Virus record (IMG/VR): IMGVR_UViG_3300030106_006270
Coordinates: 17,828 to 81,827 of that record
Direction: 5' to 3' (one strand)
Length of the DNA: 64,000 nt
Source of the DNA: a virus
Part shown: piece by piece, positions 1 through 6,742 of the stretch
Position numbering within the stretch: the stretch's first letter is position 1
Layout of the letters: every line of letters starts with the position of its first letter
Notes under the pieces: generated by a model
The model's input: only the letters and a program-made list of their open reading frames with translations
What the model was told of the DNA's origin: nothing
Databases searched by the model: none
Program-made: the position numbers and the translations under genes

Positions 1-40
1 CAGTAGCTGAATCTTTATTTAGTTGGGTTTCTAAGTTCAT
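1..40 (-). CDS. Partial CDS, N-terminus only (gene runs off the left edge)
   Basis: A minus-strand ATG at 38-40 opens a frame that stays open to the window edge and encodes MNLETQLNKDSAT. It is preceded by AAAGGAAAAACA, a good ribosome binding site, and lies about 20 bases downstream of the predicted start of a promoter at 67-95. The same AAAGGAAAAACAATGAAC leader occurs at the gene starting at 27577, which also follows a copy of that promoter. Nothing can be said of function. Confidence 0.6.
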   Translation of the reverse strand, partial: MNLETQLNKDSAT

Positions 41-66
41 TGTTTTTCCTTTATTTTTCATATATA

Positions 67-95
67 AAGCTACGGATAATTTTGCTAATATACAA
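67..95 (-). promoter_or_regulatory. Family A promoter, copy 1
   Basis: On the minus strand TTGTAT (90-95) is followed by exactly 17 bases and TAGCTT (67-72), with TTCG replaced by TCCG before the -10. It is one of seven copies in the window. A further 25 bases upstream are identical to copy 2 at 7952-7980. It would start transcription near base 60, just before the truncated gene at 1-40. Confidence 0.75.
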
Positions 96-114
96 GGAAA
101 AGATCAAATTATTT

Positions 115-1005
115 CTAGTTATTTCTTGTAAAAGAACCCTTCAACGATTTTTCACTATCACTATCATCATTTTCTTGATTGTCAAGTCTTTTATCTTGTT
201 TTATAATCTTTTTAAAGTTTTCGTGTATGTTCTTTTTATTTTTTTCTCCATACAATTCCCACCACGATTTATTTTTTCTTTTAGTGTTTGTTACTACTTT
301 ATCATTATTCATTAGTGTAACATTGTAACTTATCACAAAAATAACAGCCATTGGGTCAAAAACAAAAATAAGTATAAAGATAAAAAACTTAACCACTGTA
401 TCTACATCAGTACCAAAAACTTTTGCCAAATAAATTGCAGGTCCTACTTCCACACCAGTTTCTATTATCTGAACTTTTAAATCTCCGACTTCGCTTTTTA
501 AATTTATAATATCTTCATTTATTTTATTTATCTTTGGTTGATACTCTTCTCTGAGTTTTCTTTTTGCTGTACGGTAATTATCAGGCAATTCATTAACAGC
601 GGCTTCTAATTCTTCTTTTAGAAACATCTTATCATCTTTCAATTGTTCTAATCTATCTTCTTTGTATAACAGTGCTGTGGTTTCTTTTTCAAATGCCACA
701 GTTGCACCTTGATAAGCATTGGATAAAAAACCAAATATACCCGCTGACGTAATCAATACCAATATTATGGTGGCAATCGTCATGTATGTTTTATGTAGTA
801 AATTTATATCTTTCCAATATCTGTACAGAAATGAAGCAGCTACCAGCTTACCGAATTCTAATGAACCAGCCATTATAATTACTGCACTCTGTGCACCCGC
901 AAATAACTTTGACAATCCATAAACCGAAAAGAAAGCGGCACTTCCAGCTATTGATAGGGCTGAAAATCCTACTAACTTATTAAATGATTTAGTATTCTCA
1001 AACAC
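115..1005 (-). CDS. Multi-pass membrane protein with central coiled coil, unknown function
   Basis: A 296-residue protein not recognised as a named family. Hydrophobic segments lie at about residues 12-34, 39-60 and 72-96. A long charged, probably coiled-coil region rich in E, K and L follows at about 103-190, then another hydrophobic segment at about 205-232 (FIFILIFVFDPMAVIFVIS), and a hydrophilic, Lys/Asp-rich C-terminal tail. This layout would put the coiled coil on one side of the host inner membrane, held between membrane hairpins. The start has AGGAGAAACC in front of it, and a motif B element lies 21 bases upstream. A role in altering the host envelope or excluding other phages is only a guess. 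Confidence 0.75.
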   Translation of the reverse strand: MFENTKSFNKLVGFSALSIAGSAAFFSVYGLSKLFAGAQSAVIIMAGSLEFGKLVAASFLYRYWKDINLLHKTYMTIATIILVLITSAGIFGFLSNAYQGATVAFEKETTALLYKEDRLEQLKDDKMFLKEELEAAVNELPDNYRTAKRKLREEYQPKINKINEDIINLKSEVGDLKVQIIETGVEVGPAIYLAKVFGTDVDTVVKFFIFILIFVFDPMAVIFVISYNVTLMNNDKVVTNTKRKNKSWWELYGEKNKKNIHENFKKIIKQDKRLDNQENDDSDSEKSLKGSFTRNN

Positions 1006-1025
1006 AAGGTTTCTCCTATTTATCT

Positions 1026-1036
1026 ATAATAAATAT
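1026..1036 (-). promoter_or_regulatory. Motif B element (possible late promoter), copy 1
   Basis: The coding strand reads ATATTTATTAT, 21 bases upstream of the start at 1005. The same 11-mer recurs at 1776, 21086, 22453 and 23614, each in front of a gene start. Confidence 0.45.
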
Positions 1037-1043
1037 CTGAAAC

Positions 1044-1229
1044 CTATTTTAACTCTTCAAAATCTGCATCTATGGCTTTCATGCAGATATAGTAAACATC
1101 GCCGTTCCTAAGAACAGCATCGGCTAATATATATTTTCTCTTCAACAGTTGTGTATCTTTTGTAACCGAAGCCGAAGCTGTTCCAAGAACGATAAATACA
1201 TCGTCATTTACATAAATGAATTGTTTCAC
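1044..1229 (-). CDS. Small protein, unknown function
   Basis: 61 residues, mostly alternating hydrophobic and polar, with no signal peptide or motif that I recognise. It begins MKQFIYVNDDVFIVLG, consistent with a small beta-rich domain. It starts directly after the Hsp20 gene, so the two are probably cotranscribed and translationally coupled. Confidence 0.6.
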   Translation of the reverse strand: MKQFIYVNDDVFIVLGTASASVTKDTQLLKRKYILADAVLRNGDVYYICMKAIDADFEELK

Positions 1230-1703
1230 CTATGATATTTTGACGAACTTCTTCTTTGGTTTTTCTGGTTCTACTTTAGGAACTGATATCGAAAGGACAC
1301 CATCTTTGAAGTTAGCTGATATATTATCACCATCTAACAAATCACCAAGTTCAAACGAGCGCTTGAATGAAGAAGACTTTAACTCACGACGGATTACTTT
1401 GGCGCCATCATCTTCATGCACACCATGCTTATCACCGCTGACGGTTAATACACCATTCTCAACTTCTATATTAAGTTGCTTCTTATCCAAACCAGGAATC
1501 TCAGCAACAATACCAATTTTATCATCGTATTCATATACATTGACTTTTGGATATGCTGTTCCTTGAAATGGTTTTACGCCAACCGATTTTGTCACATCTG
1601 GAAATGATGATTCAACAATTTGGTCGAACATTTTGTCAAAAGGTGTTAAAAAAGAATCCCTATCGATTATAGGGAATGGATTGCGAACTACTACTTTAGT
1701 CAT
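1230..1703 (-). CDS. hsp20: Small heat shock protein, Hsp20/alpha-crystallin family
   Basis: 157 residues. The alpha-crystallin domain spans about residues 50-145, seen in the strands YPKVNVYEYDDKIGIVAEIP, LNIEVENGVLTVSG and the hallmark end motif FKDGVLSISVPK. A hydrophobic N-terminal arm (PFPIIDRDSF) and a basic C-terminal tail are typical of these ATP-independent holdases, which bind unfolding proteins and pass them to other chaperones. Hsp20 genes are a well-known feature of marine T4-like phages, where they are thought to help virion assembly or protect host proteins. A J-domain-like gene lies just upstream, suggesting a small chaperone block. Confidence 0.93.
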   Translation of the reverse strand: MTKVVVRNPFPIIDRDSFLTPFDKMFDQIVESSFPDVTKSVGVKPFQGTAYPKVNVYEYDDKIGIVAEIPGLDKKQLNIEVENGVLTVSGDKHGVHEDDGAKVIRRELKSSSFKRSFELGDLLDGDNISANFKDGVLSISVPKVEPEKPKKKFVKIS

Positions 1704-1775
1704 TTTATTTCTCCTATTTTGTTTACTTTGTAGTCAAACATCGATATCCTCATTTGAGCGATATCAATAACTTCT

Positions 1776-1786
1776 ATAATAAATAT
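1776..1786 (-). promoter_or_regulatory. Motif B element, copy 2
   Basis: ATATTTATTAT on the coding strand, 73 bases upstream of hsp20 and just downstream of the preceding gene's stop. Here the motif lies in the loop region of a weak hairpin with arms TTCTAT and ATAGAA. Confidence 0.4.
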
Positions 1787-1820
1787 ATAGAATTTTTTTA
1801 TTATACAATTTTTTTTGTAA

Positions 1821-2321
1821 TTATTTTCCAAGTGTATTCATAATTACATTTTCAAAATTTTCTTTTTCAGAATCATCAATTGTGTACCACTGCATTATCA
1901 AAGTTTTTCTAAAGTAATCTAATTTATTTTTAAGTCTTTCAATCTTACCTAACAGAACATCTTCTTGATTGACTTCTACAGCAATATCTATATCATATTC
2001 ATCTGCTAAATCCATCATCGTATCTATATCACTAGTATCTATGGATTTTTTTAATTTTCTGAAATCTTCAGTGTCGCCAGTTTTTTTATCAGGATGTATT
2101 TTTTGTGCTAATTTTTTGTAAACCTTATTTAAGCTTTTCTTTCTTAATGGTTTTTTTTCTTTTACCTTTTTTTCATTTGGTACATTCAAGTTAAGTAGAT
2201 TACTAAATCTTTTATCGAATTTCTTTTTAGCAGTTTGGAAAAGTTCAGCTTGATACTCTACTTCTACTTTTAAAAATTTGTATTCTGATTTAAGTTTTTT
2301 AAGATATAATTCATCATTCAT
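1821..2321 (-). CDS. J-domain-like (DnaJ-type) protein
   Basis: 166 residues. Residues about 66-95 (VYKKLAQKIHPDKKTGD followed by FRKLKKSI) match helix II, the HPD loop (residues 76-78) and helix III of a J domain, the part of DnaJ proteins that stimulates Hsp70 ATPase. Helix I is less clear, and the N-terminal 60 residues are Lys-rich and probably coiled coil. No G/F region or zinc centre is present, so it is a J-domain protein in the broad sense only. Its neighbours are an Hsp20 gene downstream and lysis genes upstream. It might recruit host DnaK to a phage substrate. Confidence 0.65.
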   Translation of the reverse strand: MNDELYLKKLKSEYKFLKVEVEYQAELFQTAKKKFDKRFSNLLNLNVPNEKKVKEKKPLRKKSLNKVYKKLAQKIHPDKKTGDTEDFRKLKKSIDTSDIDTMMDLADEYDIDIAVEVNQEDVLLGKIERLKNKLDYFRKTLIMQWYTIDDSEKENFENVIMNTLGK

Positions 2322-2527
2322 TTCAACTCATCGAATTGTTGTTGATTTTTTATTTGTCTTATTTCATCTTGTAGAGCTTGCATTTTATTTTGTTGTTCAA
2401 TCTTCATTTCTAACGCAGTAATGCGGCTCTCCATTTCCCACCAGCCCCAACCTACAGCACCAGCCAAAGAAATGATATTCAATACGAATTTTATATCTAC
2501 CGACTTATTTTTGTGTTGTATCCTCAT
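2318..2527 (-). CDS. Small single-pass membrane protein with coiled coil, holin-like or spanin-like
   Basis: 69 residues: a basic N-terminus, one hydrophobic segment at about 13-30 (FVLNIISLAGAVGWGWW), then a charged Gln/Glu-rich coiled coil. Its ATG overlaps the end of the endolysin gene, an arrangement often seen for phage lysis proteins. It could be a holin, an antiholin or a lysis regulator. The sequence alone does not decide between these. Confidence 0.6.
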   Translation of the reverse strand: MRIQHKNKSVDIKFVLNIISLAGAVGWGWWEMESRITALEMKIEQQNKMQALQDEIRQIKNQQQFDELK

Positions 2528-3000
2528 ACTTCCAATGCTCTACGGAACCAGCCAAAGTAAAACTTTTCTAAGTCTGGCTTACGTGTTACCAAATCAGCAT
2601 AGTATTTAACTCTATATGCTCTGACTCTTTGTAACTCTACACCTTCCATAGCAGCGATAGTTTTAGGACCCATACCACCATCTACGACTAAATCAGCACC
2701 TTTAGCATTAGCAGCTTTTTGTAATATCTTAACTGCTCTACCCCTACCTTGATTTACGCACATATCAAAATAAATGTGTCTTAAATCTTCGGATAGTGAT
2801 TCTACTTTATTTCTATCCCAATAATGTTCTTTGTAGATTTCTTTCGCACCCTCTTTAGTTAGGTTAGCAATATCTACATCAGGGTGACTACGTTTAGCTA
2901 TTCCAAAATTAGTCTCACCACCTGGATCATCAGGATCGTTTACATATCCACCTTCGTGGTGTAATACTACTTCTATGATATCATCAAAATTTACTAACAT
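2524..3000 (-). CDS. Endolysin, glycoside hydrolase family 108 muramidase
   Basis: 158 residues, the usual length for a single-domain GH108 lysozyme. The N-terminal block HHEGGYVNDPDDPGGETNFG (residues 14-33) carries the catalytic Glu of the EGGY motif (residue 16) and the conserved DPGG and TNFGI turns. Later blocks (YWDR, the helix around FDMCVNQG, and VDGGMGPKT) match the C-terminal peptidoglycan-binding half of the family. It would cut the MurNAc-GlcNAc bond in host peptidoglycan at lysis. There is no signal peptide, so a holin is needed for export. Candidates are the overlapping gene at 2318-2527 and the gene at 17652-17954. Confidence 0.92.
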   Translation of the reverse strand: MLVNFDDIIEVVLHHEGGYVNDPDDPGGETNFGIAKRSHPDVDIANLTKEGAKEIYKEHYWDRNKVESLSEDLRHIYFDMCVNQGRGRAVKILQKAANAKGADLVVDGGMGPKTIAAMEGVELQRVRAYRVKYYADLVTRKPDLEKFYFGWFRRALEV

Positions 3001-3013
3001 AATTTTTCTCCTA

Positions 3014-3598
3014 CTATAGTGTTACCTCTATACCTACTTTTGCTTGATAATTAGATTCACCTTTAAGTTGAGAAACTTCACCTAAATTATACAATCTAAT
3101 TTTATCTGTTAATTTCCAAGAAACTTTGAATTTGTTTTCAAACTCAAATGTTGTGTTTTCCCCACTTTCATCTGGTGGTAGATAACCATCAAAGGATAAT
3201 TCAACATCCACCTTATCACCATATTTTTTATTTTTATTCCAACCTACTGAAGCAAATGTTTCATAAGTTTTTAAATATTCATCTGTAGAACGAGTGGTAA
3301 ACCCCCAAGTTGCACCAAAGAGAGTTCTACGCCAGTCAAGTTTTAGGTATTTTACATTATCACTTTCTTTATCGAAATACTCTGGTTTGAAATATACTCC
3401 ATCTTCTACTTTTGCCCATATATGAATATCGTCATATTTAGAACCTAACTCTCTTTCCCATTGACGATTAATAAAGTAATTAGGATGACTTACCCCTATG
3501 CTTACTTCATAGTCATCAGGGTTAGGTTGTACGTTCGCATCTCTCATTGAGAATGAGCTAAACAACATAACACCAACTAACAAACTATCTATTAACAC
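3014..3598 (-). CDS. Secreted beta-rich protein, probable outer-membrane beta-barrel
   Basis: 194 residues. The first about 18 residues (LLVGVMLFSSFSM) form a weak signal peptide. The rest is full of alternating strands with aromatic girdle residues (VKYLKLDWRRTLFGATWGF, ASVGWNKNKKYGDKVDVEL, KFKVSWKLTDKIRLYNLGEV) and ends in a hydrophobic strand, VGIEVTL. This is the pattern of a small outer-membrane barrel. A larger barrel-like protein is at 19211-20500. It may modify the host surface. No family is recognised. Confidence 0.6.
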   Translation of the reverse strand: MLIDSLLVGVMLFSSFSMRDANVQPNPDDYEVSIGVSHPNYFINRQWERELGSKYDDIHIWAKVEDGVYFKPEYFDKESDNVKYLKLDWRRTLFGATWGFTTRSTDEYLKTYETFASVGWNKNKKYGDKVDVELSFDGYLPPDESGENTTFEFENKFKVSWKLTDKIRLYNLGEVSQLKGESNYQAKVGIEVTL

Positions 3599-3812
3599 TT
3601 AAATCTCCATCACGAAAATACTTTTTCAAATTTTTTATATTTTCTTCAGCCTCAGATAATTTACCAGTCCAAGAATTTATTTCATCAAGTATTTTGGAAT
3701 GTTCTCCAATACCAACTGAATTGTTAAAGTATAAATTTAATGTGGCAATAGCCTCTCTTTTCTGCGCCTCCCAATATGACACAGCTGCTTTGTAAAAAGG
3801 TTCTGAATTCAT
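3585..3812 (-). CDS. Small helical protein, unknown function
   Basis: 75 residues, predominantly helical, with a C-terminal coiled-coil-like stretch (LDEINSWTGKLSEAEENIKN). Its start overlaps the stop of the 44-residue gene upstream (TAATG), and its end overlaps the start of the barrel gene. No motif is recognised. Confidence 0.6.
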   Translation of the reverse strand: MNSEPFYKAAVSYWEAQKREAIATLNLYFNNSVGIGEHSKILDEINSWTGKLSEAEENIKNLKKYFRDGDLSVNR

Positions 3813-3946
3813 TACTTTCTCCGCTGAATTTTTCTTTTATTAGTTTTCTTTCTTCTACTTGGTTTTACCCTTCGTTCAATACCACTTCTCTTTTCGACAC
3901 CAATCCACTTCTTTAGTGTTTCAATTGCTTTCATAAAACTATTCAT
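3812..3946 (-). CDS. Small basic protein, unknown function
   Basis: 44 residues starting MNSFMKAIETLKKWIGVEK, with a strongly Arg/Lys-rich C-terminal half. GGAG lies 7 bases before the ATG. The gene overlaps its neighbours by TAATG at both ends, filling the gap exactly. The basic tail suggests nucleic acid or phospholipid contact. Confidence 0.6.
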   Translation of the reverse strand: MNSFMKAIETLKKWIGVEKRSGIERRVKPSRRKKTNKRKIQRRK

Positions 3947-4140
3947 TATTTACTCCTACTTAATTGAACAGGTGATTTGGTAAGTTTACTAGGATGTACA
4001 TACCATATACGACCCATATTATCTTTGACTCTTAAATCACCATCTGCTTCTTTATTTTCAAAAGTAACCACCTCATCTTTATACAGAGTTCCCTCTACGG
4101 TAGTTACTGTTTCTAATACTCTATGCTTTTTCTTTACCAT
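3946..4140 (-). CDS. Small SH3-like protein, unknown function
   Basis: The start is set at 4140 rather than further upstream: MVKKKHRVLETVTTVEG follows GGGATGGAC and the ATG sits against the stop of the preceding gene. The 64 residues read as short beta strands (VEGTLYKDEVVTFEN, RVKDNMGRIWYVHPSKL) resembling an SH3-like or KOW-like barrel. Function unknown. Confidence 0.6.
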   Translation of the reverse strand: MVKKKHRVLETVTTVEGTLYKDEVVTFENKEADGDLRVKDNMGRIWYVHPSKLTKSPVQLSRSK

Positions 4141-4256
4141 GTCCATCCCATTATTATAAAATGAAAATATAGATATCCAGCTATAAACCAAACAGCACCT
4201 TTTACATATTCCATTGTTACATCTGATTGACTAACTGCTTTTTTATTTCTATCCAT
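4134..4256 (-). CDS. Small single-pass membrane protein
   Basis: 40 residues with one hydrophobic segment at about 21-38 (AVWFIAGYLYFHFIIMGW) after a charged N-terminus (MDRNKKAVSQSD). It overlaps the stop of the preceding membrane gene and the start of the next one, which supports translation. Confidence 0.55.
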   Translation of the reverse strand: MDRNKKAVSQSDVTMEYVKGAVWFIAGYLYFHFIIMGWTW

Positions 4257-4374
4257 AGAAAAAACTCACTACTAATTTATACAAAAGAAACCAACTTAAT
4301 ACTGCACCAGTAGGTAGTAGAATAAAAAAAACAAACACACCAAGCCAATCTGCTTTTACTTTTGAGTCTCTCAC
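4249..4374 (-). CDS. Small single-pass membrane protein with GTG start
   Basis: 41 residues from a GTG overlapping the previous stop (GTGA), preceded by the strong GGGGGCAGGG. It begins MRDSKVKADW and has a hydrophobic segment at about 11-38 (LGVFVFFILLPTGAVLSWFL). Together with the next gene it makes a pair of tiny membrane proteins, a common arrangement for phage lysis or envelope modifiers. Confidence 0.5.
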   Translation of the reverse strand: MRDSKVKADWLGVFVFFILLPTGAVLSWFLLYKLVVSFFYG

Positions 4375-4517
4375 TTACCCTGCCCCCTATATCTTTTCTT
4401 AAATCTTTTTGAAGCCACTCGAGTACTAAATTTAGTTCCACGACCTAATCCTTGTCTTGTCTTTTTACGAGAACCAGTTTTATTTTCAATTGTCGATAAA
4501 CCTTTAGCCTTAGCCAT
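4371..4517 (-). CDS. Small very basic protein
   Basis: 48 residues, MAKAKGLSTIENKTGSRKKT followed by an Arg/Lys/Gly-rich tail. The high positive charge and lack of a hydrophobic core suggest nucleic acid binding or a structural peptide packaged with DNA. The ATG directly follows the stop of the gene at 4517-4705. Confidence 0.6.
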   Translation of the reverse strand: MAKAKGLSTIENKTGSRKKTRQGLGRGTKFSTRVASKRFKKRYRGQGK

Positions 4518-4705
4518 TAATTTTCCTCAACATCTAAAGTTGTATTGACATTCGGTAAGTGCCAAGGATACATTCCATCATTGACATTTTCTTTAGGAAC
4601 TTCTAACATCTTTTTAATATCAGCAACATCTTTTGATATTTCTTTTATAAGATTACGCAGTTCTTTTAGCGAAGATGTCATACCTGCATCACCCATTCTA
4701 CTCAT
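4517..4705 (-). CDS. Small helical protein, unknown function
   Basis: 62 residues with an amphipathic, probably coiled-coil helix (LKELRNLIKEISKDVADIKK) and an acidic C-terminus. It overlaps the end of the gene at 4698-4856. Confidence 0.55.
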   Translation of the reverse strand: MSRMGDAGMTSSLKELRNLIKEISKDVADIKKMLEVPKENVNDGMYPWHLPNVNTTLDVEEN

Positions 4706-4856
4706 CTGTAACCTCTTTTATCTTACCTAAATTTCCACCTGTAGTATGAACATAGGATTTAGCATCCTCAATATTCTCAGCTAAAAAAGTGTAACCTTCG
4801 TCAGTTGTCCATTTTTTATAATGGTCGAACTGACCTTTACTTTTCTTCTTCGGCAT
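4698..4856 (-). CDS. Small protein, unknown function
   Basis: 52 residues starting MPKKKSKGQFDHYKKWTTDE. The gene fits exactly between two neighbours with short overlaps at both ends. It has a mixed alpha/beta pattern and a basic N-terminus. No family is recognised. Confidence 0.55.
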   Translation of the reverse strand: MPKKKSKGQFDHYKKWTTDEGYTFLAENIEDAKSYVHTTGGNLGKIKEVTDE

Positions 4857-5019
4857 TCATAGCCTCCTTGTATAATTTGTTAATTGATTTCTCATTTTCA
4901 CCTTGTTTAATGAGAGATTTTTTTCTTGTCATAATAGTTAATGGAACGTCAGCTAATGATGGTGGTCTTCCCCATTCATCACACATAACTTTTTGTTCTA
5001 ACCATTTTTTCTTAGTCAT
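4837..5019 (-). CDS. Small charged protein, unknown function
   Basis: 60 residues, MTKKKWLEQKVMCDEWGRPP at the N-terminus and a Lys/Glu-rich helical C-terminus (INKLYKEAMNAEEEK). AGAGGTTACA precedes the ATG. Function unknown. Confidence 0.6.
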   Translation of the reverse strand: MTKKKWLEQKVMCDEWGRPPSLADVPLTIMTRKKSLIKQGENEKSINKLYKEAMNAEEEK

Positions 5020-5028
5020 TGTAACCTC

Positions 5029-5649
5029 TTAGTTTAATATGCTCATTATCTCTCTCATCCACTTTTCAGTAGATTCTCTTTTACGAATATCTACTTCACC
5101 TTTCTTTTCTAAAGACATTCCGTGAATATGATTTTGTGGTCTGTCAGCATATTTAAATCCTTCAAATGTAAATGGTTTACCTTTAAGGCTTGAGTAGAAT
5201 TGAGCAACCTTCATTGGATTAAATTTACTCATCTTCATATCAACCTTATTTACAGGCTTACCATCATCACTTGTTTGTATAAGTCTCGTACCTTTATCAG
5301 GATTATGCAAGACTATACCCCACTGTTTATATCTATGTGCTAATTTAACCATAAACTTTTCAAAGGCTTTGGTGTCCATTAGAGAATCACCACCAGCCTT
5401 AACATTCTTAACTAATAAAGATGGCTCTTTAACAGACCTAACTACACCTGACTCATCTTCTTCTTGTCCAACACCATCTATTCTAACATAACCAAACCCT
5501 GCACTACTAATAGCACTCTTTAGTTTCGATAGATTAGCTTTGTTATCAACATCTCCAACTCTCCAAGAAGTAATGATACCAAATTCATTTTCTTGAAAGT
5601 CTCTCCAAATGCGAGATAAACTAGCTTCTAAAATTTGATGTTTGTTCAT
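5029..5649 (-). CDS. Conserved-type phage protein of unknown function with possible processed N-terminus
   Basis: 206 residues. The N-terminus MNKHQILEASLSRIWRDF carries an ILE site like those of the head-associated proteins at 13.8-17.4 kb. The body (FGIITSWRVG, LKSAISSAGFGYVRIDGVGQ, SLLVKNVKAGG, YKQWGIVLHNP, GTRLIQTSDDG) reads as one alpha/beta domain reminiscent of the DUF3293 type, but I am not certain. No catalytic motif is evident. It is followed at 10 bases by the selenoprotein gene, so the two are cotranscribed. Confidence 0.65.
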   Translation of the reverse strand: MNKHQILEASLSRIWRDFQENEFGIITSWRVGDVDNKANLSKLKSAISSAGFGYVRIDGVGQEEDESGVVRSVKEPSLLVKNVKAGGDSLMDTKAFEKFMVKLAHRYKQWGIVLHNPDKGTRLIQTSDDGKPVNKVDMKMSKFNPMKVAQFYSSLKGKPFTFEGFKYADRPQNHIHGMSLEKKGEVDIRKRESTEKWMREIMSILN

Positions 5650-5658
5650 TATTAACTC

Positions 5659-5892
5659 CTAAGTTGCTGACTCATAATATTCTATTAAATCTTCCACTTC
5701 ATTTTCATTTGGAAATCTATTCAATTGTTTTTTACTGAATATCATTCTGTTGTTAAATTTGACTTCAAATACACCGCCCATACCTTTTATGAGTTCTGCC
5801 TTAATACCAAATTGTCTTTCTATTGATTCCCTCAAACTGAGAGCCTGATTCAAGTATCCTCAGGAAGTACAATACTCAATACTAACTTTCAT
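5659..5892 (-). CDS. Putative SelW/Rdx-family selenoprotein, in-frame UGA as selenocysteine
   Basis: The frame begins at an ATG (5890-5892) behind the strong site GAGGAAGAGG, overlapping the stop of the nuclease gene. It reads MKVSIEYCTS, UGA, then GYLNQALSLRES and continues 66 residues to TAG/TAA-type termination at 5659, 77 residues in all. The UGA sits at residue 11 in a C-x-x-U position exactly where SelW, SelT and Rdx proteins carry their CxxU/CxxC redox motif. The remainder shows the family core (KGMGGVFEVKFNNRMIFSKK, then RFPNENEVEDLI). A start after the UGA would need TTG and lose the active site. TGA is used as a normal stop by many neighbours, so global recoding is unlikely. Such proteins are thioredoxin-like oxidoreductases. 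Selenocysteine use would depend on host SelA, SelB, SelC and SelD. Confidence 0.75.
5829..5862 (-). promoter_or_regulatory. Putative bacterial SECIS element with the UGA codon
   Basis: On the minus strand the UGA (5860-5862) is followed 22 bases later by an apical loop. CTCTCA pairs with TGAGGG (5829-5843) around the tri-loop GTT, whose first base is G. A lower stem TTGA/TCAA brackets it with an asymmetric internal loop. Bacterial SECIS hairpins lie immediately 3' of the UGA, with an apical G about 16-37 bases away, so position and loop fit. Confidence 0.6.
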
Positions 5893-6337
5893 CCTCTTCC
5901 TCTGCAGGTTTATCAACTAAATCTTCTTTCTTAGCTGCTTTCTCAGTTTCTATCTCAGCTACAAATTTCTTTTTCTTACCACCATCGTACTCATAGGCAT
6001 GTCCTTCATCCATTAGAATTTGATTTACACTTTTCAAACCATCTTCTGTTTCAACAAAAACCTCACCTAAAACTCTACCGAACTTTCCAGTTCCATGTGA
6101 AATAATTTTAAAAGTACCTGCTTCCAATAATTCTTTATTACGGGCTTTAGCAGCAAGTCCTTTTTTCTTTTCTTCTAAATCACGAGTTCTACTCTCCCAA
6201 GTATCAATACCCATATATCTAATTCTTTTTTTGATTTTTAAATCGAAACCTAAATCGATGTACGCATCAATTGTATCTCCATCTAAAACTTTAACTAGTG
6301 TGCCATTATATTCAAATGACGCTGGTTTCTTAGCCAC
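5882..6337 (-). CDS. Thermonuclease-like (staphylococcal nuclease, TNase) protein
   Basis: 151 residues. The SNase fold is seen in LVKVLDGDTIDAYIDLGF (residues about 14-31, with the calcium-binding Asp), IRYMGIDTWESR (catalytic Arg and Glu region), and GKFGRVLGEVFVE with the second conserved Arg. It then has VNQILMDEGHAYEYDGGKKK near the end. SNases are calcium-dependent phosphodiesterases cutting DNA and RNA to 3'-phosphates. The acidic C-terminal tail (EEEDES) is extra. There is no signal peptide, so it would act in the host cytoplasm, perhaps on host DNA or in nucleotide scavenging. Its last codons overlap the selenoprotein start. Confidence 0.9.
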   Translation of the reverse strand: MAKKPASFEYNGTLVKVLDGDTIDAYIDLGFDLKIKKRIRYMGIDTWESRTRDLEEKKKGLAAKARNKELLEAGTFKIISHGTGKFGRVLGEVFVETEDGLKSVNQILMDEGHAYEYDGGKKKKFVAEIETEKAAKKEDLVDKPAEEEDES

Positions 6338-6347
6338 CTAATTTCTC

Positions 6348-6632
6348 CTACAATCTAATCTTCAATTGATTAGCTGCTTTTCTTAGTTCATGTATGTCGT
6401 AACATCTATTACTCATAAAACCATCCAACAACTTTCTAGCAGTACCAGATGTTATCTTCTTCTTATAAATAGTACCATTATGAAGAAAACTGTCTGCAGT
6501 TGTTGATGATATTTGATTTAGAAATTGTTTAACCTCTTTAAATTTCAGAAATGCTTCATAACCAAAATTTAACTCAGAACCATCTGCTAAAAGAGTATAT
6601 CTATCATAATCACTTAATCTATTTGACTTCAT
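6348..6632 (-). CDS. Small protein, unknown function
   Basis: 94 residues, MKSNRLSDYDRYTLLADG at the start, mainly helical, with a basic C-terminal part (ELRKAANQLKIRL). It sits 10 bases before the nuclease gene and about 110 bases downstream of the hairpins that end the AAA gene, so it may open a new transcript. No family is recognised. Confidence 0.6.
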   Translation of the reverse strand: MKSNRLSDYDRYTLLADGSELNFGYEAFLKFKEVKQFLNQISSTTADSFLHNGTIYKKKITSGTARKLLDGFMSNRCYDIHELRKAANQLKIRL

Positions 6633-6662
6633 TTTTCATCCTCATCCTTTCTGTTAATTAAC

Positions 6663-6696
6663 AAGGGCTGGGAGAAAGGAATAAAACCCAGCCCTT
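6663..6696 (-). terminator. Hairpin downstream of the AAA ATPase gene (second of two)
   Basis: AAGGGCTGGG and CCCAGCCCTT form a perfect 10-bp stem around a 14-base loop. There is no U-run after it on the minus strand, so it may act as a processing or 3'-end stabilising structure rather than a full intrinsic terminator. Confidence 0.55.
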
Positions 6697-6701
6697 TAAT
6701 C

Positions 6702-6730
6702 GAGTGGCGTCACATTGAACAACGCCACTC
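6702..6730 (-). terminator. Hairpin immediately downstream of the AAA ATPase gene (first of two)
   Basis: GAGTGGCGT and ACGCCACTC make a perfect 9-bp stem with an 11-base loop, starting 13 bases after the stop at 6743. Tandem with the hairpin at 6663-6696. Confidence 0.6.
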
Positions 6731-6742
6731 TCAGAGAAAAAC

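Noticed and set aside
1026-1036. Motif B read as a T4-type late promoter TATAAATA
   Set aside because: TATAAATA would have to lie on the coding strand. Here the coding strand reads TATTTAT. The element is kept only as a recurrent motif of unknown role.
5860-5862. UGA as evidence of an alternative genetic code
   Set aside because: Many genes here end with TGA (for example in ATGA overlaps), so a global UGA reassignment would extend them. A local selenocysteine is more consistent.
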